Source of the DNA: Thermoplasmata archaeon
Lineage (GTDB): Archaea; Thermoplasmatota; Thermoplasmata; Thermoplasmatales; Thermoplasmataceae
Assembly: GCA_021797265.1 (NCBI GenBank)
Contig: JAJZZZ010000073.1
Location: forward strand, 1-7,512
DNA length: 7,512 nt
Reading direction: 5' to 3'
In this document: piece after piece, positions 1-5,801 of the stretch
Layout of the letters: every line of letters begins with the position of its first letter
How positions within the stretch are numbered: the stretch's first letter is position 1
Translations under genes and position numbers: made by a program
Notes under the pieces: model-generated
Seen by the model: only the letters and a program-made list of their open reading frames with translations
The model's database searches: none
Told to the model about the DNA's origin: nothing

Positions 1-481
1 CCATTGATTCATTGATTTTTTCAATGGTCTCATCCAGGCTTAGCTGATTTCGTGGATTCTTCTTGCCTACTTCCACATTAAGGTGCATTCCACTGCTATG
101 TGCAAATTCAGCTATCATGTGTTTTATTCTATCGGGCATGTCAATAACACCTTCACTGATTTCTATGGAATTGTATCCCACATCCTTGAGTCTTTCCAGA
201 GTTTCATGTGCCCTGCCCTTATGCACAGCCATTTCCAGGAGTGTGCCGCCGTGGGAAACTGATATGCCTGAACTCCGGTATCTCCTGATCCTCTCAGAAA
301 GAGTATTCTCACTGAGGAGCATGGATAGGGTCCAGCCAATCTTTACATACGAAATGTAATCTGACAGATCCGGAATAACTTCCCAGGGCACAGCTGAAAA
401 TCTGTCTATAACCATTGTGGAACCGGATTTCTTATTTTCACTGTCTCTACCGAGATAGTCCTCTAGAAATTTATCAGGCAT
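1..481 (-). CDS. comA: ComA-like phosphosulfolactate synthase, C-terminus cut by window edge
   Basis: The family ((2R)-phospho-3-sulfolactate synthase, a TIM barrel of about 250 residues) adds sulfite to phosphoenolpyruvate, the first step of coenzyme M synthesis in methanogens. The first 160 residues are visible and the frame is open to base 1. Family landmarks appear in order: YVKIGW (45-50), a GGT motif in SHGGTLLEMA (76-85), IEISEG (106-111), EVGKK (137-141) and QLSLDETI (146-153). Start: the ATG at 481 lies about 29 bp from the centre of a minus-strand TATA box, which fits a leaderless mRNA. Oddities: methanogen enzymes usually have GWGTS where this has GWTLS, and a Y-P pair before GGT where this has S-H, so exact substrate use may differ. 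Context: it is divergent from APS reductase and ATP sulfurylase, which together supply sulfite. Family membership is well supported; the exact reaction is inferred. A plant HSA32-like paralogue of unknown function is the main alternative. Confidence 0.86.
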   Translation of the reverse strand, partial: MPDKFLEDYLGRDSENKKSGSTMVIDRFSAVPWEVIPDLSDYISYVKIGWTLSMLLSENTLSERIRRYRSSGISVSHGGTLLEMAVHKGRAHETLERLKDVGYNSIEISEGVIDMPDRIKHMIAEFAHSSGMHLNVEVGKKNPRNQLSLDETIEKINESM

Positions 482-505
482 ATATGTGATTCTTAACAAA
501 TAGGA

Positions 506-514
506 ATATTTAAA
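506..514 (-). promoter_or_regulatory. TATA box for the comA-like gene
   Basis: The minus strand reads TTTAAATAT here. Its centre is about 29 bp upstream of the ATG at 481, so transcription should begin within a few bases of the start codon (leaderless mRNA). No Shine-Dalgarno sequence precedes that ATG, which agrees with this reading. Confidence 0.6.
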
Positions 515-522
515 CCCTCAAT

Positions 523-545
523 CTATGGGAAAATTTGACCCATAG
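523..545. promoter_or_regulatory. Candidate operator: perfect 7-bp inverted repeat between divergent promoters
   Basis: CTATGGG (523-529) and CCCATAG (539-545) are perfect inverted copies separated by 9 bases that include AAATTT. The arms are centred 16 bp apart. The repeat lies between the TATA box of the comA-like gene (506-514, minus) and that of the APS reductase operon (573-580, plus). This is where a dimeric helix-turn-helix regulator could control both transcription units. Regulator binding is inference; the symmetry is directly visible. Confidence 0.5.
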
Positions 546-572
546 TTGTACAAAACCACCTGAAAAGTCTTC

Positions 573-580
573 ATAATATA
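573..580 (+). promoter_or_regulatory. TATA box for the APS reductase-sat operon
   Basis: ATAATATA is centred about 25 bp upstream of the ATG at 602, the spacing expected for a leaderless archaeal transcript. No Shine-Dalgarno sequence lies before 602. The box therefore supports the first ATG as the start rather than the in-frame ATG at 641. Confidence 0.6.
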
Positions 581-601
581 GTCCGTAAAGCTTGAAATTT
601 T

Positions 602-1345
602 ATGACTGGTGAGAAAACTCACAATACTGGTAAAATAAGGATGGCTGAAAAGACTCTCAAGGATGCCAGTGAGACATATGGGGCTGATGCAGTCTTTACA
701 AGCAGTTTCGGGGCTGAGGACATGGTCATCACCCACATGATATCATCATTAAACCTAGATATTCAGATTTCCACCATTGATACGGGAAGACTTCCACAAT
801 CCACTTATGAACTGATGGACAATTCTACCCAGAGATATGGCCTTGTTCTGTACACTTACTTCCCGGAAAGAGTGTCTGTAGAGGACATGGTAAGGGAGAA
901 AGGCATGAATCTTTTCTACCGATCCAAAGAGAACAGAAAACTCTGCTGTGGAATACGGAAGGTGGAGCCACTTGGGCGTATCCTGAAGGACAAGAAAGCA
1001 TGGATTACTGGAATCAGGGGTTCCCAAAGTGAATTCAGGCAGAGCATGAAGAGAATGGAGAAGGATGAATCCAGGAATGTTGTAAAGTACAATCCGCTTA
1101 TTGATTGGAATACTGATGATGTATGGAATTACATCCATGATAACAGGATAGAATACAACAGGCTTCATGATCAGGGTTACCCCAGCATTGGATGCGAACC
1201 ATGCACAAGGGCAATCAGTCCAGGTGAAGATGAGAGAGCTGGAAGATGGTGGTGGGAATCCGATGTGAAGGAATGTGGCCTGCATATTGCTGAGACCGGT
1301 GATGGAAACACTAATCCTGAGTTTTCACCAGGGGAGGTGGCATGA
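602..1345 (+). CDS. cysH: Adenylylsulfate (APS) reductase, assimilatory [4Fe-4S] type
   Basis: This 247-residue protein of the PAPS/APS reductase family reduces APS to sulfite and AMP, normally with thioredoxin, in the cytoplasm. Visible landmarks are the nucleotide-binding SSFGAED (34-40), DTGRL (60-64), the cysteine pair CC (115-116), TGIRGSQS (136-143), CEPC (198-201) and the C-terminal catalytic motif ECGLH (C225). The CC plus CxxC set binds the [4Fe-4S] cluster typical of APS-using rather than classical PAPS-using enzymes. That agrees with the absence of an APS kinase beside it. The start at 602 is fixed by the TATA box 25 bp upstream. It is followed one base after its stop by sat, so the two form an operon. 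Some family members with the same cysteines accept both APS and PAPS, so strict substrate choice is inferred. Confidence 0.93.
   Translation: MTGEKTHNTGKIRMAEKTLKDASETYGADAVFTSSFGAEDMVITHMISSLNLDIQISTIDTGRLPQSTYELMDNSTQRYGLVLYTYFPERVSVEDMVREKGMNLFYRSKENRKLCCGIRKVEPLGRILKDKKAWITGIRGSQSEFRQSMKRMEKDESRNVVKYNPLIDWNTDDVWNYIHDNRIEYNRLHDQGYPSIGCEPCTRAISPGEDERAGRWWWESDVKECGLHIAETGDGNTNPEFSPGEVA
1333..1339 (+). promoter_or_regulatory. Strong Shine-Dalgarno site for sat
   Basis: GGAGGTG lies inside the last codons of the APS reductase gene, 7 bases before the ATG at 1347. It matches the archaeal 16S 3' end very well and decides the sat start against the in-frame upstream ATG at 1275. Confidence 0.85.
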
Positions 1346-1346
1346 A

Positions 1347-2486
1347 ATGTTGCCGGAACCGCATGGCGGTAAACTCACAGGTATATCTGATCTTGAGGTG
1401 GGCAAATATACCTCGAAGGATTTTGAAGGGGCATTTGAGATCTCTTACGAGACCGCTGTCACAATAATGGACATGAAGAATGGGATACTAAGCCCCATGA
1501 CGGGTTTTCATGGTTCATCGGAACTTGACAGCATACTTTCCGATCAAAGACTTGATAATGGCCTTCCATGGAGTATTCCTTTGCTTCTTTCGTTGGATGA
1601 TTCTTCTATTTTGGGAACAAAAGAAGGAGATACTATTTTACTTAAACACAAAGGTGAATTGATAGCCGAACTGAACATTTCTGAGATATATCCTCTTGAA
1701 AAAGACCGGATAGGCAAGGGCGTGTTTGGAACTTTGTCTGATGAACATCCTGGTGTATTGAAAGTCATGAGTCTGGGAAATAAAGCCATTGCTGGGAATA
1801 TTAGTGTGGCTGCCAATGTTAACATACCATTCAGGGAACTCACAAAATTTCCATCAGATACAAGAAGGATATTCAAGGAGAAGGGATGGAAATCGGTATC
1901 TGCATTCCAGACCAGAAATGTTCCACACAGGGGACATGAGGAAATTCAGAGGCTTGCATTGAGAGGCACGGATGGATTGTTCATCAATCCTGTGATAGGA
2001 AGGAAGAAGAGTGGAGATTACACTGATGAAGCCATTCTGAGAGCTTATGAGGCACTCATAAAGGCATATTATCCACTGGAAAGGGTAATTATGACTCCTC
2101 TTCACTATGAAATGATGTATGCTGGTCCCAGGGAGGCTGTAATGCATGCCATAATGAGGAAGAATTATGGGTGTTCGCATTTCATTGTGGGAAGGGACCA
2201 TGCTGGTGTAGGAAATTTCTATGGGCCTTATGATGCGCAGAACAACCTGAGTAATTTCCAGGATCTTGGGATAGAAGTCATACCATTTCAGGAGACATTT
2301 TACTGCAGGAAGTGTGAACAGCTTGTCACGGACAGAGAATGTAATCATCCTGTTTCAGAGCAGGAACATTTCAGTGGAACCCAGATACGCAAGTTGATTA
2401 CTTCGAAGGGAACTCCTCCAAAACAACTCATGAGGGGGGAGGTATTCGACGAAATAATTTCCATTCCTGATCCTTTTGTTCATTGA
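1347..2486 (+). CDS. sat: Sulfate adenylyltransferase (ATP sulfurylase)
   Basis: This 379-residue enzyme makes APS and pyrophosphate from ATP and sulfate, the entry step of sulfate activation. The N-terminus LPEPHGGKL is characteristic of the family (PUA-like domain, roughly residues 1-160). The catalytic domain carries QTRNVPHRGHE (188-198), the QxRNxxHxxHE-type ATP/sulfate site, then VGRDHAG (281-287) and FSGTQIRKLI (342-351). Near the C-terminus Cys320, Cys323, Cys332 and His334 match the structural zinc site of thermophile and archaeal enzymes; the final spacing is C-x-H. No APS kinase domain is fused, so the product should remain APS for the upstream reductase. The start at 1347 is chosen because of the Shine-Dalgarno site at 1333-1339 and the family N-terminus. 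One base separates it from the reductase stop, indicating translational coupling. Confidence 0.96.
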   Translation: MLPEPHGGKLTGISDLEVGKYTSKDFEGAFEISYETAVTIMDMKNGILSPMTGFHGSSELDSILSDQRLDNGLPWSIPLLLSLDDSSILGTKEGDTILLKHKGELIAELNISEIYPLEKDRIGKGVFGTLSDEHPGVLKVMSLGNKAIAGNISVAANVNIPFRELTKFPSDTRRIFKEKGWKSVSAFQTRNVPHRGHEEIQRLALRGTDGLFINPVIGRKKSGDYTDEAILRAYEALIKAYYPLERVIMTPLHYEMMYAGPREAVMHAIMRKNYGCSHFIVGRDHAGVGNFYGPYDAQNNLSNFQDLGIEVIPFQETFYCRKCEQLVTDRECNHPVSEQEHFSGTQIRKLITSKGTPPKQLMRGEVFDEIISIPDPFVH

Positions 2487-2496
2487 TAGAGAATAC

Positions 2497-2501
2497 TTTT
2501 T
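2497..2501 (+). terminator. Possible T-run terminator after sat
   Basis: A run of five T residues starts 11 bases after the sat stop. Archaeal RNA polymerase can terminate at such runs without a hairpin. The run is short, so this is a weak call. Confidence 0.3.
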
Positions 2502-2813
2502 CACCATGAGTTTGCCGTGAATGATAGGATTGATGATGATAGCCTGCCTAAACATATGAGAAACTGAGTTAGTTGATTTGGTTTGGAACAACAAAATAAG
2601 TTGTGTTATTGGCACTTAGGATTCCTGGTGATGGCCAAATCAACGGCATATGTATCACTACCATAGTATGTCCAGATAACAGACATAATGGTTCAGTATC
2701 CATACCAGAAATATACATTCAAAAACCGTAAGAATTCGGTCTTTGATAATTTAAGCCGAGAACCAAATAGGATAGTTAAAACATATTTTTTTAGAAAACT
2801 GGAATATGCACTT

Positions 2814-2838
2814 TTTATAAAGCTACTTTTTTATAATA
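2814..2838 (+). promoter_or_regulatory. Tandem TATA boxes upstream of the glycosyltransferase gene
   Basis: TTTATAAA (2814-2821) and TTTATAATA (2830-2838) lie in a near-duplicated stretch, CTTTTTATAA then CTTTTTTATAA. The downstream box predicts a start near 2860, about 10 bases before the ATG at 2871. The upstream box predicts a start near 2844. Only a weak AGG precedes the ATG. Confidence 0.5.
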
Positions 2839-2870
2839 CAGTAACAATCCAAAGAACGAATTAGGTTTTC

Positions 2871-3947
2871 ATGACGAGAATAGGTTTTGTACTAGATTAT
2901 GGAGATAACAATTATGAGGCGAATGAATCAATGCTCTCCCTGATTTCCGCCCTTGAAGGTTTTGGTGTCCGGTGTAGCCTGTATCTCCCCAAAAACCGGA
3001 ATCTAAAATCAAGTGACTTGGAGATACTGCTGGGAAAAAGAGAGGCCGTTGCTTCAAGCGATATTTCGCCTAAGGAATTCTTCAGGCAGCAGAGAATTGA
3101 CTTCGTAGTTTCAACGGATTCCGATTCAGCAATGTCAGTAGTATCTGGCCTTAAAAGGCAACTTGGAATCCCAAGTATCATTCATGCGATGACACTTGGT
3201 GGGTGGCAATCGTTCTTCACTCCTGGCAATAATGGCAACACCAATGGATTGAAGCAGCAAAGCCTTAACTGGACAGATACAACTTCATGGCATACATCCC
3301 TGCTTCATGATGCGTCTGTTGTAGTGTCTGCAAATACAATTATCGAAGCTTTGAACTGGATCTTCTTCAGAACCATGAGTAAAGGTCTGTTCATGCCTGT
3401 TCTACAGAGTCATTTCTATGCCAAAACTGCAGGCAAATTGAATGGTGGGATAGCACTTTTTTCGGGAAACTGCCTCTCAGACGCTTCTATCGCATATGAT
3501 TCTGTCTTGGAACTGGTTGAGGCAGGATACCATGTTACGGCTTTTGGTGAAAATATACCGGCTTCCATCACTGATCTCGAGACATCAGGAAATGTTTCAT
3601 ATATCAGGATGGCAAACGAATTGGAGATTTCAACTGCCCTTAAGGAGGCGAGAATTACTGTATTGCCAAACAGAAGCGATCTTTGCAGCTTGAGCGGTAT
3701 AAAATCGCTCTTATCAGCTACCCCGGTGATATCCTTTTCAAGATATGCCCTTGGAGATCTCCGTCCCCCGGATGGATTGGTAAATTACGTTCATAAGGTT
3801 TCAGATCTACACCACGGCATAGATTCTTTAATGGAAATTGACAGGACCGTTCTGTCACAATACAGGAATTCGCTTATGGATCATGTGGAACAGAATGTCG
3901 TGGCAGGAAGATTCCTAAATCTCATTGGAAGAAATCTTAGATATTAA
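2871..3947 (+). CDS. Divergent GT-B (GT4-like) glycosyltransferase
   Basis: This 358-residue protein has no signal peptide or membrane segment. It has the two-Rossmann layout of GT4-type glycosyltransferases. An N-terminal acceptor half starts at IGFVLDYG (4-11), and the linker SLLHDASVVVSANTIIEA (143-160) resembles the usual 'aDxviavSe' element. The C-terminal donor half has IALFSGN (194-200) and RITVLPNRSD...SATPVISFSR (261-291), the equivalent of the family 'PS..EG....EA.A.G.PVI' block. The EX7E motif is not conserved: Asp270 and Lys278 stand at the two Glu positions. The donor sugar is unknown. The gene stands alone with its own promoter, but a UDP-sugar operon lies about 1 kb downstream on the other strand, so a role in surface-glycan assembly is plausible. 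Fold assignment is moderately sure; activity is not. Confidence 0.65.
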   Translation: MTRIGFVLDYGDNNYEANESMLSLISALEGFGVRCSLYLPKNRNLKSSDLEILLGKREAVASSDISPKEFFRQQRIDFVVSTDSDSAMSVVSGLKRQLGIPSIIHAMTLGGWQSFFTPGNNGNTNGLKQQSLNWTDTTSWHTSLLHDASVVVSANTIIEALNWIFFRTMSKGLFMPVLQSHFYAKTAGKLNGGIALFSGNCLSDASIAYDSVLELVEAGYHVTAFGENIPASITDLETSGNVSYIRMANELEISTALKEARITVLPNRSDLCSLSGIKSLLSATPVISFSRYALGDLRPPDGLVNYVHKVSDLHHGIDSLMEIDRTVLSQYRNSLMDHVEQNVVAGRFLNLIGRNLRY

Positions 3948-4007
3948 TTACCCATGGGCTAAGATTATGGAAGAACGGCACATAGCACAGGAGACATGAA
4001 TTGAAAA

Positions 4008-4081
4008 GGACTATCCAGCCCCCCGCTGTGTGCCGCCCTGCTGACAGGCTATCAGCACGATAGTGGGATAATCCACAGGGG
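4008..4081 (-). ncRNA. GC-rich structured element, candidate small RNA or transcription terminator
   Basis: In AT-rich DNA between convergent genes lies a dense set of complementary segments. GGACTATCC (4008-4016) pairs with GGATAATCC (4066-4074): nine pairs including one G-U if transcribed on the minus strand, but a C-A mismatch on the plus strand. TGCTGA (4039-4044) pairs with TCAGCA (4052-4057) around a 7-base loop. CCCC-GC-TGTG (4021-4030) pairs with CACAGGGG (4074-4081) apart from a 2-base bulge. The first and third helices interleave, so they are either alternative folds or a pseudoknot. The minus strand runs into TTTT (4007-4004) directly after the closing stem. A TATA box at 4106-4114 predicts a minus-strand start near 4084. 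No known RNA family was recognised. A simple terminator is the alternative. Confidence 0.4.
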
Positions 4082-4105
4082 ATTCTTCTAACATATTAGA
4101 TTCAA

Positions 4106-4114
4106 TTTATAAAT
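4106..4114 (-). promoter_or_regulatory. TATA box facing the structured element (near-symmetrical)
   Basis: TTTATAAAT is almost palindromic. Read on the minus strand it places a start about 26 bases away near 4084, at the edge of the structured element. Read on the plus strand it places a start near 4136, next to an ATG at 4137 that opens a 25-codon frame. Direction cannot be decided from sequence alone. Confidence 0.4.
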
Positions 4115-4159
4115 AAGTACGCATAGCTGAATGGGAATGTTAAGCGAAAAGTATGCCCT

Positions 4160-4187
4160 AAAAATAAGTGGAAAAGTGGGTAAAAAA
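4160..4187 (-). terminator. T-run terminator of the secreted-protein gene
   Basis: On the minus strand, downstream of the stop codon at 4194, there is a run of six T (4187-4182), then four T (4175-4172), then five T (4164-4160). Serial T-runs directly after a stop codon are the usual intrinsic termination signal in archaea. Confidence 0.5.
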
Positions 4188-4193
4188 CGATTT

Positions 4194-4733
4194 TCAGGCT
4201 ATACTGTACTGTAGGGACAGGGAACCCGATGAAGTCATCAAACCTGTAACCTCAAAACTCAAAAATGCAACAACACCCGGTGTAGATTCAACGTTGAATT
4301 CAAATGAGTTTGTTCCGCTTAATATCTGTGTTGCACCTGACAGAGACGAACCTGTAAAGGTGGCGGGAGAGTGGCTCTCAAATATTGAAACACCGGAAAT
4401 GGATGATGTTAAATTCAGCCAAACATGTACCGTACCGCTGGGCACAGCACTGTAGATTTCGACGGCGTTTGAAATGACAGCATAACCGGACCCTTTGATG
4501 CCGTTGAGATTGATGGTTGCGTTGGTGTATTTCTGGTTGTTGCCCGACATTGTTATATATCCAGCACTATGTGCCGACGAATATCCCGGCCCAGTCTCCA
4601 TGTAAACCTGGTTGACATTGTTATCGGACACATTAAGCGAGATGCTGTTATTCACGACTACAGCGGCTGTAGCCACAGCAGGCAGCAGCAGAGCAGCAAA
4701 CATTGTTACCATTACGAGAAATTTCTTATTCAT
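4194..4733 (-). CDS. Small secreted beta-rich protein, possible surface or filament subunit
   Basis: This 179-residue protein starts with a Sec signal peptide: MNKK, a hydrophobic core to about residue 18, and a likely cleavage after ATA (21-23) before AVVVNNS. The mature 156 residues contain no cysteine and are rich in Ser, Thr, Asn, Gly and Val. They alternate hydrophobic and polar residues, which suggests an all-beta fold. There is no second membrane helix, lipobox or C-terminal anchor. Four N-x-S/T sequons are visible (NNS, NVS, NAT, NLT). Start: the ATG at 4733 lies 27 bp from a TATA box centre; an in-frame ATG at 4754 falls at the edge of that box and is rejected. I do not recognise the family firmly. 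The size, signal peptide and beta pattern recall TasA/AbpA-type filament subunits or small surface-layer proteins, but this is inference. The promoter and terminator suggest a one-gene unit. Confidence 0.75.
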   Translation of the reverse strand: MNKKFLVMVTMFAALLLPAVATAAVVVNNSISLNVSDNNVNQVYMETGPGYSSAHSAGYITMSGNNQKYTNATINLNGIKGSGYAVISNAVEIYSAVPSGTVHVWLNLTSSISGVSIFESHSPATFTGSSLSGATQILSGTNSFEFNVESTPGVVAFLSFEVTGLMTSSGSLSLQYSIA

Positions 4734-4754
4734 AATATTATGCGTGTTATACAT

Positions 4755-4765
4755 ATTATATATTT
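4755..4765 (-). promoter_or_regulatory. TATA box of the secreted-protein gene
   Basis: The minus strand reads AAATATATAAT. Its centre is about 27 bp upstream of the ATG at 4733, implying a leaderless transcript and fixing that start codon. Confidence 0.65.
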
Positions 4766-4799
4766 AGCAGTTTGTTAAAAATAATCTTCAATTTTTACG

Positions 4800-4857
4800 C
4801 CATTTGAGGGGTCCCCGTGACATATGGAACACAATCCTTTACGCGTCCAAGTTCCAT
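4800..4857. repeat. Inverted repeats upstream of the secreted-protein promoter
   Basis: GGGGTCCCC (4808-4816) is a GC-rich palindrome flanked by the imperfect arms CCATtTG (4800-4806) and CAtATGG (4821-4827). Overlapping it, ATGGAAC (4824-4830) and GTTCCAT (4851-4857) form a perfect 7-bp inverted repeat. The block sits about 35-90 bp beyond the TATA box of the minus-strand secreted-protein gene, where an activator could bind. It is also downstream of the uridylyltransferase stop, so it could instead fold in that mRNA's 3' end. Confidence 0.4.
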
Positions 4858-4888
4858 TTTTATCCAAAGGCACCATGAACCTTCGTGA

Positions 4889-4933
4889 AAACTGTCGTTT
4901 TTATGCGTCTATGTTTAATTATAGATGCAGTTT
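4889..4933 (+). repeat. Hairpin-forming inverted repeat in the gap after galU
   Basis: TGCGTCTAT (4904-4912) pairs with ATAGATGCA (4921-4929) over nine pairs with one G-U if read as plus-strand RNA. Outside it AAACT (4889-4893) pairs with AGTTT (4929-4933), competing for one base. On the minus strand the inner stem has an A-C mismatch. Function is unknown; no T-run follows on the minus strand, so it does not look like the operon terminator. Confidence 0.35.
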
Positions 4934-4979
4934 CCATTATCTTAAGGGATTTTATCGTGCGTTTCCTTTATGTAGAAGG

Positions 4980-5801
4980 CTATGAAATCAGGTGCCTAAA
5001 TCTTTCATCATCCTTTGCAAATTCAAAGAATGCCCTCACCCACAGTTCCTTTGTGCCAATATCGTATCTGGTTCCTGAAAACAGTGACCCAACAAGCCTT
5101 TCCTCGTTCGATATAATGGAGAGTGCATCAGTAAGCTGATATTCTCCGTTCTTACCTGGCTTTAGTTTCCTAATCGCGGGGAAGATGCTTTCCGTAAGAA
5201 TATAGGTGCCAGTGATACCCATGTCGCTGGGAGCTTCTTCAGGCCTAGGCTTTTCCACAAGGGATGTTATTTCCCATGAAACTGTATCCAGCTGAGTACC
5301 TGAAACAATACCGTAGTCCCCTATTTTGTTTCTGGGAACTTTCTCTATGGCTATGGTTGGGCTTCCCCATTTATCAAACGTACTTCTGATTTGGGACAGT
5401 ACCGTTTTATCCGTATTTGATCGGTATATTGTATCTCCGAGCAAAACCACAAATGGTTCTCCATCCACAAATTTTTCTGCATACTTTATGGAATCGGCCA
5501 GGCCCAGCTGCTTCTTCTGCCTGACGAAATATATGTCCGGCAGCTCCTCAAAACCATGATTGGCGAACTTCCCATCCATGGTGTTGGAGTCGAAGTAATT
5601 GATGATAGAATCCTTTCCGGCACCGACCACTATAAGGATCTCGTCGAGACCAGAATTAACTGCTTCCTCAACTACATAATGGATAATTGGCTTGTCCAGA
5701 ACAGGGAGCATTTCCTTGGGCTGTGCCCTAGTAAGGGGATAGAAGCGGGTCCCGAGCCCGGCAGCTGGAATAACGGCCTTCCTGACTTTACCTGTTGCCA
5801 T
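4980..5801 (-). CDS. galU: UTP-glucose-1-phosphate uridylyltransferase
   Basis: This 273-residue cytoplasmic nucleotidyltransferase makes UDP-glucose from UTP and glucose 1-phosphate. It begins with the signature GLGTRFYPLTRAQPKEMLP (15-33). LGLADSIKYAEKF (99-111), LLGDTIY (120-126), VEKP (182-185) and GTYILTESIF (198-207) follow in the usual order. Length is normal for bacterial and archaeal GalU. The common LGDD metal/nucleotide segment reads LGDT here, so the first Asp is kept and the second is Thr. A thymidylyltransferase of the RmlA family is less likely because of the PKEMLP form of the signature. The ATG at 5801 overlaps the end of the UDP-glucose dehydrogenase gene by 14 bases and has no strong ribosome-binding site, indicating translational coupling. 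Its product is the substrate of the gene just upstream. Confidence 0.92.
   Translation of the reverse strand: MATGKVRKAVIPAAGLGTRFYPLTRAQPKEMLPVLDKPIIHYVVEEAVNSGLDEILIVVGAGKDSIINYFDSNTMDGKFANHGFEELPDIYFVRQKKQLGLADSIKYAEKFVDGEPFVVLLGDTIYRSNTDKTVLSQIRSTFDKWGSPTIAIEKVPRNKIGDYGIVSGTQLDTVSWEITSLVEKPRPEEAPSDMGITGTYILTESIFPAIRKLKPGKNGEYQLTDALSIISNEERLVGSLFSGTRYDIGTKELWVRAFFEFAKDDERFRHLIS

Larger units (their letters stand above)
2487..2870. other. Intergenic region without a supported gene
   Basis: These 384 bases separate sat from the glycosyltransferase gene. All six frames are broken by stops into pieces of fewer than about 50 codons. No ribosome-binding site or recognisable family was seen, and no transposase remnant or tRNA. 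The last 100 bases are very AT-rich and contain the promoter of the next gene. Confidence 0.6.

Noticed and set aside
755..1285. 176-codon minus-strand frame opposite the APS reductase
   Set aside because: It lies wholly opposite a clearly recognisable enzyme gene, has no family resemblance and has no promoter; it is an antisense shadow.
1275..1346. Longer sat start at ATG 1275
   Set aside because: It lies deep inside the APS reductase gene with no ribosome-binding site. The GGAGGTG at 1333-1339 and the family N-terminus LPEPHGGKL point to 1347.
2355..2615. 86-codon minus-strand frame crossing the end of sat
   Set aside because: Half of it is antisense to sat, and the rest has no recognisable composition, ribosome-binding site or domain.
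2569..2703. 44-codon minus-strand frame in the sat-glycosyltransferase gap
   Set aside because: Considered as a small gene or IS remnant. It has no Shine-Dalgarno site, no TATA box at a suitable distance and no recognised motif.
4008..4081. HDV-like ribozyme, tRNA or transposon guide RNA in the structured element
   Set aside because: The interleaved helices recall an HDV-type double pseudoknot, but there is too little sequence between the third strands for a P4 domain and no catalytic-C context. There is no T-loop motif for a tRNA and no tnpB fragment beside it.
4734..4754. Seven-residue longer start of the secreted protein at 4754
   Set aside because: That ATG lies at the edge of the TATA box, upstream of the expected transcription start, and would put polar residues before a normal MNKK signal peptide start.
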